Shown here in pieces: positions 1-8,665 of a DNA stretch of 64,000 nucleotides. The notes beneath the pieces are model-generated. The model was not told the origin of the DNA. It worked only from the letters and a program-made list of their open reading frames with translations, and ran no database searches. Origin of the DNA: an uncultured Eubacteriales bacterium (GTDB taxonomy: Bacteria; Bacillota; Clostridia; Christensenellales; Aristaeellaceae). The translations under genes were made by a program, and so were the position numbers. The stretch is from the NCBI GenBank assembly GCA_944349855.1, contig CALVNS010000004.1, forward strand, positions 1 to 64,000, in the 5' to 3' direction. Each line of letters starts with the position of its first letter. Position 1 is the stretch's first letter.

Positions 1-32
1 CGATCTGGGTTTGCGGCGTCGACGCTTGAGCG

Positions 33-82
33 CTGCAACGCTTCAGGGCGCGTCCTACAGGACGGGCCCTGAAGCGTTGCAG
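33..82. repeat. Large perfect hairpin upstream of the peptide-transport operon
   Basis: A 17-bp perfect inverted repeat (33-49 with 66-82) encloses a second short stem (51-55 with 60-64) and a 4-base loop. Neither strand has a T-tract after the stem, so it is not a textbook intrinsic terminator. It could end transcription of a gene left of the window, or be an intergenic repeat or protein site. The following stretch, about 110-250, is strikingly AT-rich compared with the rest of the window and holds no gene. Confidence 0.6.
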
Positions 83-251
83 CCGAAAAATGTTGGGCGC
101 GGCTTCCCCGCTGCATATCTGGAAAAAAAAGAATTTTAAAAAATGGAAAACATTTCTTGCAAAATGCGTGTGAATTAAGGGGAAAAATCAATAAATAACA
201 GAATAAATGCATTAGACATATATTTTTTTGCATTTTTCGTCACAACCACGC

Positions 252-280
252 TTTACAAGGAGAGCGCGGGCGTGTATAAT
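252..280 (+). promoter_or_regulatory. Sigma-A-type promoter of the M14/peptide ABC operon
   Basis: TTTACA (252-257) and TATAAT (275-280) are separated by 17 bp, with AT-rich DNA just upstream. The predicted transcript starts near 287, followed by an AGAGGTG ribosome site (298-304) and ATG at 311. The -10 box overlaps an upstream in-frame GTG (272), which argues that 272 is not the real start. Confidence 0.75.
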
Positions 281-310
281 TACTCCATTACATTAACAGA
301 GGTGCGGCAG

Positions 311-1696
311 ATGGACTTTGAACGGTTACGGTCGCATGTGCCAGACTACAGGGATTTCCTGACTGTGGACGAGCTCAACGAGAGCACGATGCGGCTGCAG
401 AGAGAATTTCCGGACGTCGTCCGGGTGAGCGAAGTGGGCAGATCGAGGGAAGGACGCCCGATCTATTGCCTGAAGATCGGCAGCGGCAGCAAGAACGCGC
501 TGATGTTTGGATGCCCGCATCCAAACGAACCGATCGGCGCGATGACGCTGGAGTTTCTCACGCGAGAGCTTGCGCAGGATGCGTCGCTGCGTGCGGAGCT
601 GGACTACACGTTCTACATTGTCAAGTGCATTGACCCCGACGCGCTCACGCTCAACCAGGGCTGGTTCAAGGGGCCGTTTGAAATCTATCACTACCTTCGC
701 CATTACTACAGGCCCGCGTTTCACGAGCAGGTGGCCTGGACGTTCCCGGTGGACTACAAGCGGGTGCACTTCGACCGCCCGATCCCGGAGACGCGCATCC
801 TGATGAAGCTGATCGACGAGCTGCAGCCGGCGTTCATGTACTCGCTGCACAACCTGGGCTTCGGCGGCGCGTACTGGTACCTCACGCGCGACATCCCGGA
901 GCTGTACCCGCACTTCTACCGCTGCGTGGCCGACATGGGCATCCCGCGCAAGCTGGGCGAGGCGGAGGTGCCCTATGCGACGGAGTTTGCGCCGGCGGTG
1001 TTCAAACTGCTGACCGTGCAGGATGAATACGAGTACAACAGCCGCTACATCTCCGAGGATTACGCCGCAGCGCACCACGCCTACGGCACATTCAGCGGCG
1101 ACTACGCCAACCGCGCAGGAGAGCGGACGTTCACGTTCGTCAACGAGCTGCCGTACTTCTTCGATCCGCGCGTGAGCGACCTGAGCCTCTCCGACCGTTC
1201 GCGCCGGGATGCGGTCGTGGAGAGCTGCGCATACAAGATCCGCCATTATGAAGACTTGAAGCCTGTTTATGACCGGGTGCTGCCGCTTATCGACCGGCCG
1301 GACAACCACTTCGCCACGGCGCTCAAGGAGCGCATGGCGTCCGGCACGGGCTCCATTGCAGCGCAGAAGCGCTGGGCCGAGGAGAACGAGGCGTTCCTGG
1401 AAAAGGCGACCGTCGCGCAGGTGTTTGACAATCTGCTGGTGTCGCGCTTCTTCCAGGCGACGGTCACCTCCCTGCTGATCCGTGCCTGCGAGATGGAGGC
1501 CGGACGCGCGCAGGAGGATGCGGCACGCCAGACGCTGTGCGAGGCGCAGGCGTTTGCCGAGCAGTACCTCAAGGATGAATGCGCATATCTGGAGTCGCAC
1601 ATGAACTACCAGGCGATTCCGGTCAAGAAGCTTGTGACCGTACAGGCCGAATGCGGCCTGCGCGCGGCGCAATACATATCAAAGGAGAAAGGATGA
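311..1696 (+). CDS. M14-type zinc carboxypeptidase-like protein, first paralog
   Basis: 461-residue protein of the M14 metallopeptidase type. Likely zinc ligands are H70 and E73 in CPHPNEP and H180 in YSLHN; the 107-residue spacing fits the family. E279 in VNELPYF, conserved in the paralog at 7212, is a candidate catalytic base. There is no signal peptide, so it probably acts in the cytoplasm. ATG 311 is chosen because AGAGGTG lies 6 nt upstream and the paralog begins at the same point; a GTG at 272 also has an AAGGAG upstream but sits on the promoter -10 box. The stop overlaps the next gene's start (ATGA). Context suggests trimming of imported peptides or muropeptides; substrate unknown. Confidence 0.8.
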   Translation: MDFERLRSHVPDYRDFLTVDELNESTMRLQREFPDVVRVSEVGRSREGRPIYCLKIGSGSKNALMFGCPHPNEPIGAMTLEFLTRELAQDASLRAELDYTFYIVKCIDPDALTLNQGWFKGPFEIYHYLRHYYRPAFHEQVAWTFPVDYKRVHFDRPIPETRILMKLIDELQPAFMYSLHNLGFGGAYWYLTRDIPELYPHFYRCVADMGIPRKLGEAEVPYATEFAPAVFKLLTVQDEYEYNSRYISEDYAAAHHAYGTFSGDYANRAGERTFTFVNELPYFFDPRVSDLSLSDRSRRDAVVESCAYKIRHYEDLKPVYDRVLPLIDRPDNHFATALKERMASGTGSIAAQKRWAEENEAFLEKATVAQVFDNLLVSRFFQATVTSLLIRACEMEAGRAQEDAARQTLCEAQAFAEQYLKDECAYLESHMNYQAIPVKKLVTVQAECGLRAAQYISKEKG

Positions 1697-3249
1697 ACCT
1701 CATGAAGAAGTGCCTGATCGCCCTGCTATGCGTAGCCCTGATGATGACGGGCTTCGTCTTCGGCGCGTCCGCCGAGGAAGAGAAGACCCTGGTCGTCAGC
1801 CTCGGCGCCGACCCGACGACGTTCAACCCCGTCATGAAGGGCGACGACGACGGCCACCTGATCTATCAGAACGTCTTTGACGGCCTGCTGGAGCTCAACT
1901 ACAACTCCGAGGTCATTCCGGGCCTGGCCACGTCCTGGGAGACGTCTGAGGACGGCCTCACCTACACGTTCCACCTGGCCACCGACGTCAAGTGGCACGA
2001 CGGCGTGGACTTCACCTCCGCGGACGTGAAGTACACCTACGAGCGCATCATGGCGGAGAACGGCTTCATCGGCGGCACGCTGAGCGCGACGCTGGAGAGC
2101 ATCGAGTGCCCGGACGACGACACCGTCGTGCTAAACCTCAAGGCGCCGGACGCCACGCTGCTGGGCACGCTGGCCTGGTATGAGCACTTCATCATCCCCA
2201 AGCACATCTACGAGAACGAAGAGGACTGGGCGACCTGCGAGGCCGCGACCTCCAAGCCGATCGGCACGGGCCCGTTCAAGTTCGCCGACTATCAGACCGG
2301 CGTGAGCATCACCCTGGAGAAGAATGAGGACTACTTCAAGGGCGCGCCCAAGATCGACAAGCTGATCTTCATGATCGTGCCCGACGACACGACCGCCGTG
2401 CAGGCCTTCTACAACGGCGAGATCGACATCCTGACGGACGTGCCCACCTCCGAGGTGCTCAACATGCAGAACGACCCGGAGATCAAGCTGGGCTGCATGA
2501 GCGCCGCGCGCCGCTACCAGCTCATCTGCAACATGGAAAACGAGACCATGAGCAAGTGGGAGGTCCGCAAGGCCGTCGCCCTGGCCCTTGACCGCGAGGA
2601 GATCTCCCTGAAGGCGACCAGCGGCCTGCAGGCGCCCGCCTACGGCTTCTACCCGCCCTTCCTGGACTGGGCCTATAACGCGGACGCCGACATCGGCGAG
2701 CGCGACGTGGAGCAGGCCATGGCGCTGCTGGAGCAGGCCGGCTACACCAAGAACGCCGACGGCTACTACCTGACGCTGACGCTGGACGTGTTCACCGGCG
2801 GCACCTATGCCGACTGCGGCAAGGTCATCCAGGCCAACCTGAAGGAGGCCGGCATCGACCTCAAGCTCAACGTCATGGAAATGGCCGCGTGGTCAGAGAA
2901 GATCGAGTCGGGCAACTACGAGCTGGGCATGATGGCCGGCTATCAGGGCCCGGATCCCGACGCGATGGGCAAGCGCATCGGCACGGACCAGGTCATGAAC
3001 TACTCCAACTACTCCAACGCGCGCGTGGACGAGCTGCTCGTCCAGGGCCGCGCGCTGGTGACCGAAGAGGACCGCGGCGCCTGCTACAAGGAGATTCAGG
3101 CCATCCTGGCGGAGGATCTGCCGATCATCCCGATCGTCGAGTTCGCCAGCTACCACGCCTGCTATGCCGAGGTCTACGGCGACCCCTACATCGACCAAAT
3201 CGCGGATGTGCACGATGGATGCTCCGCCAAGGCTGAGATCCTCGAGTAA
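1693..3249 (+). CDS. Peptide ABC transporter substrate-binding protein (SBP family 5)
   Basis: 518-residue extracytoplasmic binding protein of the Dpp/Opp family. An n-region MNLMKKC, a hydrophobic core and an ASA/EEE junction near residue 26 form a signal peptide; no lipobox cysteine is obvious, which is unusual for a Gram-positive binding protein. The body has the family features (DPTTFNP, the WHDGVDFTSADVKYTYER region, GTGPFKF). Start ATG 1693 has AAAGGAGAAAGG directly upstream and overlaps the preceding stop. It should deliver peptides to the permeases encoded at 3379-5206. A hairpin with T-tract after its stop probably keeps its transcript more abundant than the permease message. Confidence 0.92.
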   Translation: MNLMKKCLIALLCVALMMTGFVFGASAEEEKTLVVSLGADPTTFNPVMKGDDDGHLIYQNVFDGLLELNYNSEVIPGLATSWETSEDGLTYTFHLATDVKWHDGVDFTSADVKYTYERIMAENGFIGGTLSATLESIECPDDDTVVLNLKAPDATLLGTLAWYEHFIIPKHIYENEEDWATCEAATSKPIGTGPFKFADYQTGVSITLEKNEDYFKGAPKIDKLIFMIVPDDTTAVQAFYNGEIDILTDVPTSEVLNMQNDPEIKLGCMSAARRYQLICNMENETMSKWEVRKAVALALDREEISLKATSGLQAPAYGFYPPFLDWAYNADADIGERDVEQAMALLEQAGYTKNADGYYLTLTLDVFTGGTYADCGKVIQANLKEAGIDLKLNVMEMAAWSEKIESGNYELGMMAGYQGPDPDAMGKRIGTDQVMNYSNYSNARVDELLVQGRALVTEEDRGACYKEIQAILAEDLPIIPIVEFASYHACYAEVYGDPYIDQIADVHDGCSAKAEILE

Positions 3250-3272
3250 ATCCACGCACTGCACGTTTGCAG

Positions 3273-3300
3273 GGAGCCGGGCCAACCCCGGCTCCTTTTC
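3273..3300 (+). terminator. Intra-operon terminator/attenuator after the binding protein gene
   Basis: A 9-bp perfect stem (3273-3281 with 3287-3295), 5-base loop, then TTTT. It lies between the binding protein and the first permease, where partial termination is common in ABC import operons. The remaining gap to 3378 also holds a GC-rich dyad around 3340-3361. Confidence 0.75.
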
Positions 3301-3378
3301 TCCAGCCTACGGGCCCTGCCGGACATGGCGCATAACCCGCGCCGTACGCGCGCGGCGCGAAAGAATGGTGGTTAAGCG

Positions 3379-4344
3379 ATGAAAAAATACCTGCTCAAGC
3401 GGATCGTGACGGCATTTGGTATCGTGCTGTTCGTCATCCTGCTCAATTACGTCATCATCCGGTTGGCGCCGGGCGATCCCGTGCGCATCATGGCCGGCTT
3501 TGATAACCCGTCGCAAGAGCTGATGGACGCGCTGACAAAGAAGTATGGCCTGGACCAGCCGCTGTACGTCCAGTTCTGGCGCTACATCACGACGCTGTTC
3601 AAGGGCGATATGGGCGACTCCTACCTGTACAACCAGCCCGTCTCCTCGCTGATCTTTGAGCGCGTGGGCGCGTCGCTGCTGCTCTCGGGCGTGAGCGCGG
3701 TGCTCGCCGTGCTGATCGGCAGCACGCTGGGCCTGTATGCCGGCCGCCATCACGGCAAGGCGCTGGACCGCACGTTCTCCGGCGTGGCCTACATGCTCAA
3801 CGCGATGCCCTCCTTCTGGCTGGGCATCATGCTGATCCTGATCTTCGCCTCCACGCTCAAGTGGCTGCCCACGCAGGGCATGGTGAACATCCGCAAGGGC
3901 TACACCGGTTGGGCGTATGTGGTGGACGTCCTGCAGCACATGGTGCTGCCCTGCGCGACGCTGGTGGCCGTGCAGATCCCGACGTACTTTCGCATCACGA
4001 AGTCTTCCGTGATGCAGGTGATGGCCGAAGAGTTTGTGACGACGTTCCGCGTGACGGGCATGAGCGAGCGCAAGATCTTCAACAAATATGTGCTCAAGAA
4101 CGCGCTGCTGCCGATCGTGACGGTCTTCGGCATCAACCTGGCCTACGTCATCTCCGGCTCCACGCTCATCGAGATCGTGTTCTCCTGGCCGGGCGTGGGC
4201 GTGCTGATGTACCGCTCCATCTCCATGCGCGACTACAACCTGCTGATGGGCGTGTACCTGCTCATCTCCATCTCCGTGGCGTTTATGATGATCGTGGTGG
4301 ATCTCATCTACGCCTGGCTTGACCCCAGAATCCGCTACGATTGA
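3379..4344 (+). CDS. Peptide ABC transporter permease, DppB/OppB type
   Basis: 321-residue inner-membrane permease. Typical features are the N-terminal membrane helix, PGDP near residue 31, several further hydrophobic segments and the cytoplasmic EAA coupling loop (EEFVTTFRVTGMSERKIF) that contacts the ATPase. GGTGG precedes the ATG. It should form the translocation channel with the product of 4355-5206. The substrate class (di/oligopeptide versus other small peptides) cannot be told from the permease. Confidence 0.93.
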   Translation: MKKYLLKRIVTAFGIVLFVILLNYVIIRLAPGDPVRIMAGFDNPSQELMDALTKKYGLDQPLYVQFWRYITTLFKGDMGDSYLYNQPVSSLIFERVGASLLLSGVSAVLAVLIGSTLGLYAGRHHGKALDRTFSGVAYMLNAMPSFWLGIMLILIFASTLKWLPTQGMVNIRKGYTGWAYVVDVLQHMVLPCATLVAVQIPTYFRITKSSVMQVMAEEFVTTFRVTGMSERKIFNKYVLKNALLPIVTVFGINLAYVISGSTLIEIVFSWPGVGVLMYRSISMRDYNLLMGVYLLISISVAFMMIVVDLIYAWLDPRIRYD

Positions 4345-4354
4345 GGTGATGAGC

Positions 4355-5206
4355 ATGGAAAAAATCAAAAAGGTGGGCGTCCGTCTGGCCGGCATGGTGC
4401 GCTCGAGCATGCAGCTGCGCATGGGCCTGATCTTCTTTGCGCTGGTGCTGCTGGTCGTCATCTTCGCGCCGTCGCTGGCGCCCTTTGATCCCTATGACCT
4501 GGGCGACGACCTGCTCGTGCCGCCCGGCACGAACGGCCACTGGCTGGGCACGACCAACATGGGCCAGGACGTCCTGAGCATGATCATCTACGGCAGCCGC
4601 GCCTCGCTGGCCATCGGCATCGTCTCCGCGCTGATCTCCGGCGTGATCGGCACGCTGCTGGGCGCGTTCGCGGGCTTCTACGGCGGCAAGGTGGACAAGG
4701 TCGTCAGCGAGATCATCAACATCTTCCTGATGATCCCCACGTTCTTCCTGATTCTGATCATCGTGGCGCTGTTCGGCTCGAGCATGATCAACGTCATGCT
4801 GGTCATCGGCCTGACCTCCTGGCCCAGCAACGCGCGCATGATGCGCGTGCAGGCCATGAGCATCAAGGAGCGCACGTTCGTCAAGAGCGCCATCTCCATG
4901 GGCGAGACCAAGCGCCAGGTGCTGTTCAAGTACATCATCCCCAACGGCCTGTTCCCGATCATCGCCAACACCACCATGGGCGTGGCCAAGGCGATCCTGA
5001 CCGAGGCGAGCCTGAGCTTCCTGGGCCTGGGCGATCCCAACGTCATCAGCTGGGGCCAGATGATCTACGAGGGCAAGCAGTACCTCGCCACCGGCTGGTG
5101 GATGTCCACGTTCGCGGGCCTGTTTATCATGCTGATCGTGATGATCTTCTACATGATCGGCGACGGCCTGAACTTTGCGCTCAACCCGAAGATGAAAAAG
5201 ATTTGA
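4355..5206 (+). CDS. Peptide ABC transporter permease, DppC/OppC type
   Basis: 283-residue second permease. It has the OppC N-terminal helix followed by HWLGTTNMGQDVLS, the family's LGTDxxGRDxxS-like signature, and an EAA loop (RTFVKSAISMGETKRQV). GAGGTGA (4343-4349) overlaps the upstream stop and lies 5 nt before ATG 4355; ATG 4349 is a weaker alternative. It is translated right behind the first permease and presumably forms a heterodimer with it. Confidence 0.93.
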   Translation: MEKIKKVGVRLAGMVRSSMQLRMGLIFFALVLLVVIFAPSLAPFDPYDLGDDLLVPPGTNGHWLGTTNMGQDVLSMIIYGSRASLAIGIVSALISGVIGTLLGAFAGFYGGKVDKVVSEIINIFLMIPTFFLILIIVALFGSSMINVMLVIGLTSWPSNARMMRVQAMSIKERTFVKSAISMGETKRQVLFKYIIPNGLFPIIANTTMGVAKAILTEASLSFLGLGDPNVISWGQMIYEGKQYLATGWWMSTFAGLFIMLIVMIFYMIGDGLNFALNPKMKKI

Positions 5207-5224
5207 TCGGCGGAGGGAACAACC

Positions 5225-6199
5225 ATGAAAATACTGGAGATTCAAGACCTCTGCGTCACGTACATCGCCGGGGAGAAGCGGATCAAGGCGGTCGACCATG
5301 TCTCGTTTGCCATCGACGAGGGCGACTCGCTGGGCATCGTGGGCGAGAGCGGCTCGGGCAAGTCGACGATGGCCATGGCCATGCTGCGCCTGCTGGACCC
5401 GCGCTACACCGAGATCACCGGCGCGGCCAACTACAGGGGCGAAAACCTGCTGACCGTGGATCCGCGCCGCCTGAGCGAGCTGCGCTGGAAGGACATCGCG
5501 GTGGTGTTTCAAAAGTCGATGAACAGCCTCAGTCCCGTGCATCGCATCGGCGAGCAGTTCGAGGACATCTACCGCGTGCACGAGCCGAAGGCCTCCAAAA
5601 AGGAGATCCGCGAGCGCGTGGAAAAGCTCTTCGCGATGGTCAACCTCGCGCCGCGTGTCTATAACCTCTATCCCCACGAGCTGTCGGGCGGCATGCTGCA
5701 GCGCACCTCCATTGCGCTGAGCCTGCTGTTCCACCCCAAGATCCTCATCATGGACGAGGCGACGACCGCGCTGGACGTGGTGACGCAGGGACAGATCCTG
5801 TCCGAGATCAAAAAACTGGAAAAGAGCATCGCCGTCACGCGCATGATGATCACGCACGACCTGTCCGTCGTGGCCACCAGCTGCCAGAAGATCATCGTGC
5901 TCTACGCGGGCCAGCTGATGGAGTTCGGCTACGTGCGCGACGTGCTGGCCAACCCGCGCCACCCCTACACCGAGGGCCTGGTGCGCTCCTTCCCGTCGCT
6001 GCACGGCAAGAAGGAGGAGCTGTTATCCATCCCCGGCTCGCTGCCGGACCTGTCCAACCCGCCGCAGGGCTGCATCTTCGCGCCCCGCTGCCCCTACGCG
6101 ACGGATCAATGCCGCGCGCACAGACCCGAGCCTCGCCACATCGACGACTTGCACGTGGCGGCCTGTTGGCGCGTGAAGGGAGGGATTCAAGATGCCTGA
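5225..6199 (+). CDS. Peptide ABC transporter ATPase, OppD/DppD type
   Basis: 324-residue ATPase. Walker A GESGSGKST is at residues 40-48, signature LSGGM at 153-157 and Walker B ILIMDE at 173-178. The C-terminal Opp/Dpp extension carries the cysteine cluster (GCIFAPRCPYATDQC ... ACW), which in several relatives binds an iron-sulfur cluster. GGAGGGAACAACC precedes the ATG. Its last 8 bases overlap the second ATPase gene, so the two subunits are probably coupled in translation and act as a heterodimer powering import. Confidence 0.94.
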   Translation: MKILEIQDLCVTYIAGEKRIKAVDHVSFAIDEGDSLGIVGESGSGKSTMAMAMLRLLDPRYTEITGAANYRGENLLTVDPRRLSELRWKDIAVVFQKSMNSLSPVHRIGEQFEDIYRVHEPKASKKEIRERVEKLFAMVNLAPRVYNLYPHELSGGMLQRTSIALSLLFHPKILIMDEATTALDVVTQGQILSEIKKLEKSIAVTRMMITHDLSVVATSCQKIIVLYAGQLMEFGYVRDVLANPRHPYTEGLVRSFPSLHGKKEELLSIPGSLPDLSNPPQGCIFAPRCPYATDQCRAHRPEPRHIDDLHVAACWRVKGGIQDA

Positions 6200-7199
6200 T
6201 GCAGTCAAGGCGCCGGTCATCAAGGCGGTGGGCGTCAAGCGCTATTACAAGCAGCGCGGGGGAAGCCTGCTGTCCTTTGGGCGCAAGCCCCGGATGATCC
6301 AGGCCGTGGACGGCGTGGACTTTGAGCTGTACGAGGGCGAGATCTTCGGCGTGATCGGCGAGAGCGGCTGTGGCAAGTCGACGCTGGGCCGCCTGCTCAT
6401 CCGCCTGGAGGAACCCAGCGAGGGCGACATCTACTTCCGCGGCGAGTCGAGCAAGGCGCTCATGAAGAAGGACCCCAAGAAGTTCCACCGCATGGTGCAG
6501 GCGGTCTTCCAGAACCCGTTCGACACGTTTACCCCCAACGACACCATTGGCGAGATCATGATGCGTCCGCTGCGCCTGCACGGCATCGGCAAGAGCGACG
6601 AGGAGCGCCGCGCGATGTGCGAGAAGGCGCTGGAGGACGGTGGACTGAAGCCTGCGGCGGACTTCCTCGGCCGGTTCCCGCACGAGCTGTCCGGCGGCCA
6701 GCTGCAGCGCATCTCCATCCTGCGCTCGATGCTGCTCGAGCCGCTGTTCCTGGTCGCGGACGAGCCCGTCTCCATGCTCGACGTGTCCGTGCGCGCGGAG
6801 ATCATCCACATGCTGCAGGACCTGTGCGCCTCGCGCAGGACGGCCATCATGCTCATCAGCCACGACATCGCGGTCGTGCGCTACGTCTCCCAGCGCGTGG
6901 CGGTCATGTACCTGGGCCGCATCGTCGAGATGGGCGACACGGATACGATCATCCAAAACCCCATGCACCCCTACACGCAGGCGCTGATCTCCAATTGCTC
7001 TTCGATCGATCCGGACGAGGACAAGCAGGCGATTGAGATCCAGGGCGAGCCGCCCTCTCCGATCAATCCCGGGCCGGGCTGCTACTTCGCCAACCGCTGC
7101 TTCAAGGCCTGCGAAAAGTGCTTCAAGAGCTATCCGCCCATGCGCACCATGAAGGATGGGCGCGTGGTCAGCTGCCATTTCGCCACGGGCGACGAGTAA
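6192..7199 (+). CDS. Peptide ABC transporter ATPase, OppF/DppF type
   Basis: 335-residue ATPase. Walker A GESGCGKST lies at residues 56-64, with an LSGGQLQR signature, a Walker B ending in ADE, and the C-terminal oligopeptide extension with cysteines (GCYFANRCFKACEKC). It completes the heterodimeric motor with the OppD-type subunit. The gene is followed after only 12 bp by the second M14 paralog, so importer and peptidases form one transcription unit. Confidence 0.94.
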   Translation: MPDAVKAPVIKAVGVKRYYKQRGGSLLSFGRKPRMIQAVDGVDFELYEGEIFGVIGESGCGKSTLGRLLIRLEEPSEGDIYFRGESSKALMKKDPKKFHRMVQAVFQNPFDTFTPNDTIGEIMMRPLRLHGIGKSDEERRAMCEKALEDGGLKPAADFLGRFPHELSGGQLQRISILRSMLLEPLFLVADEPVSMLDVSVRAEIIHMLQDLCASRRTAIMLISHDIAVVRYVSQRVAVMYLGRIVEMGDTDTIIQNPMHPYTQALISNCSSIDPDEDKQAIEIQGEPPSPINPGPGCYFANRCFKACEKCFKSYPPMRTMKDGRVVSCHFATGDE

Positions 7200-7211
7200 G
7201 GAGGAATCACG

Positions 7212-8606
7212 GTGGACATTTTGCAGATTCTGGACAGGGTGCCGGACTACAAGGCGTTTCTGACGGTCGAAGAGATGGACCGCAATACCCTGGAGCTCGC
7301 GCGCAGATACCCCGACATCGTCCGGGTGGAGGAGATCGGCCGCTCCCGCTGGAACCACCCCATCTACTGCCTGATCATCGGCGAGGGCAGCCAGAACGCG
7401 CTGCTGTACGGCTGCCCGCACCCCAATGAGCCCATCGGCGCGATGATGCTCGAGTTCTTCTCCGAGGAGCTGTGCCGCAACGCCGAGCTGCGCCGGGAGC
7501 TGGACTACACGTTCTACATCGTCAAGTCCAGCGATCCGGACGGAACGAGCCTCAACGAGGGCTGGTTCAAGGGGCCGTTCACGGTCAGCCACTACCAGCG
7601 CAACTTCTTCCGCCCGGCGTTTGCCCAGCAGGTCGAGTGGAGCTTCCCCATCGACTACAAGACGCTCCACTTCCACCGGCCGATCCCGGAGACGCAGGCG
7701 CTCATGCAGATCATCGATACGAAGAAGCCGACGTTCATCTATTCGCTGCACAACGCGGGCTTCGGCGGCTGCTACTGGTATCTGACCGAGGGCGACGAGG
7801 CGCTGTACAAGAAGCTGTATGAGGCGCCCGCGCGCGAGAAGATCCCGCTCAGCCTCGGCGAGCCGGAGACGCCCTACTGCGAGGAGCTGTACCCGGGCAT
7901 CTACAAGATGATGGGCGTCATCTCGCACTACGACTACCTGGAGAAGTTCAATCCGGGCGTGGATCCGGCCACGCTGCTGACGTCGGGCACGTCCAGCGAC
8001 GAGTACGCCAACCGCGACGGACACATCAGCGCGCGCGCGTTGGTCAACGAGATGCCCTACTTCTACGATCCGCGCATTGAGGACACGAGCCCCTCGGACA
8101 TGTCGCGCCGTGAGGCGATCCTCATCAACTGCGATCAGACGGAGGCGGACTTTGCAGCGCTCACCCCGATCTATGAGCGCGTGAAGCCGCTGATCCGCAC
8201 GTGGAATCCGTTCTTCATCTCGCTGGAGGACCGCATGGCGACCAACAACGCCGGCAACCTGGCGGCCAAGCGCCAGTGGGCGATGAACCCGGAGTTCGAG
8301 CAGCCCGCGACCGTCGCGCAGAAGTTTGAGAACCTTTACGGTTCGGGCTTCTACCGCAACCTGAACTTCGCGGTGCTGCGCCGCGCCTGCAGCTACGAGC
8401 TGGAGCACGCGCAGGACCTGACGCAGCAGGAGCGCGACGCGCTGCGCCGCTGCGAGGAGGACACGGCGGAGCTGATGGAGAAGAACCTGCGCTACCTGGA
8501 GGAAAACCTGCACTACGAGGCGGTGCCCATCCGCAAGCTCGTGCGCATCCAGATGGCCAGCGGCCTGCTGTACGCCCAGTACGTCCACGAGAAAAACGAG
8601 CGCTGA
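7212..8606 (+). CDS. M14-type zinc carboxypeptidase-like protein, second paralog
   Basis: 464 residues, collinear with the protein encoded at 311 along its length. H70 and E73 (CPHPNEP) and H180 (YSLHN) are conserved at the same positions, as are DYKAFLTV near the start, HFHRPIPET and VNEMPYFYDPR (E280 as candidate catalytic Glu). No signal peptide. Start GTG 7212 has a strong TAAGGAGG site. Two copies flanking one importer suggest related but distinct cleavage specificities, or two subunits of one enzyme. Known cytoplasmic M14 enzymes include murein tripeptide amidases; whether this one cuts muropeptides is not shown by the sequence. Confidence 0.8.
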   Translation: MDILQILDRVPDYKAFLTVEEMDRNTLELARRYPDIVRVEEIGRSRWNHPIYCLIIGEGSQNALLYGCPHPNEPIGAMMLEFFSEELCRNAELRRELDYTFYIVKSSDPDGTSLNEGWFKGPFTVSHYQRNFFRPAFAQQVEWSFPIDYKTLHFHRPIPETQALMQIIDTKKPTFIYSLHNAGFGGCYWYLTEGDEALYKKLYEAPAREKIPLSLGEPETPYCEELYPGIYKMMGVISHYDYLEKFNPGVDPATLLTSGTSSDEYANRDGHISARALVNEMPYFYDPRIEDTSPSDMSRREAILINCDQTEADFAALTPIYERVKPLIRTWNPFFISLEDRMATNNAGNLAAKRQWAMNPEFEQPATVAQKFENLYGSGFYRNLNFAVLRRACSYELEHAQDLTQQERDALRRCEEDTAELMEKNLRYLEENLHYEAVPIRKLVRIQMASGLLYAQYVHEKNER

Positions 8607-8614
8607 GCGCAAAG

Positions 8615-8650
8615 AGCGGCCCCTCTCCCACCCATGGGAGAGGGGCCGCT
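8615..8650. terminator. Bidirectional hairpin between convergent genes
   Basis: A 16-bp perfect stem (8615-8630 with 8635-8650) and CCCA loop sit between the convergent ends of the M14 gene (plus) and the membrane gene (minus). The T-tract is weak on both strands (CTTTG on the minus side), but position and stability suit a shared terminator. Confidence 0.65.
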
Positions 8651-8665
8651 TGGCATATGGATCGA

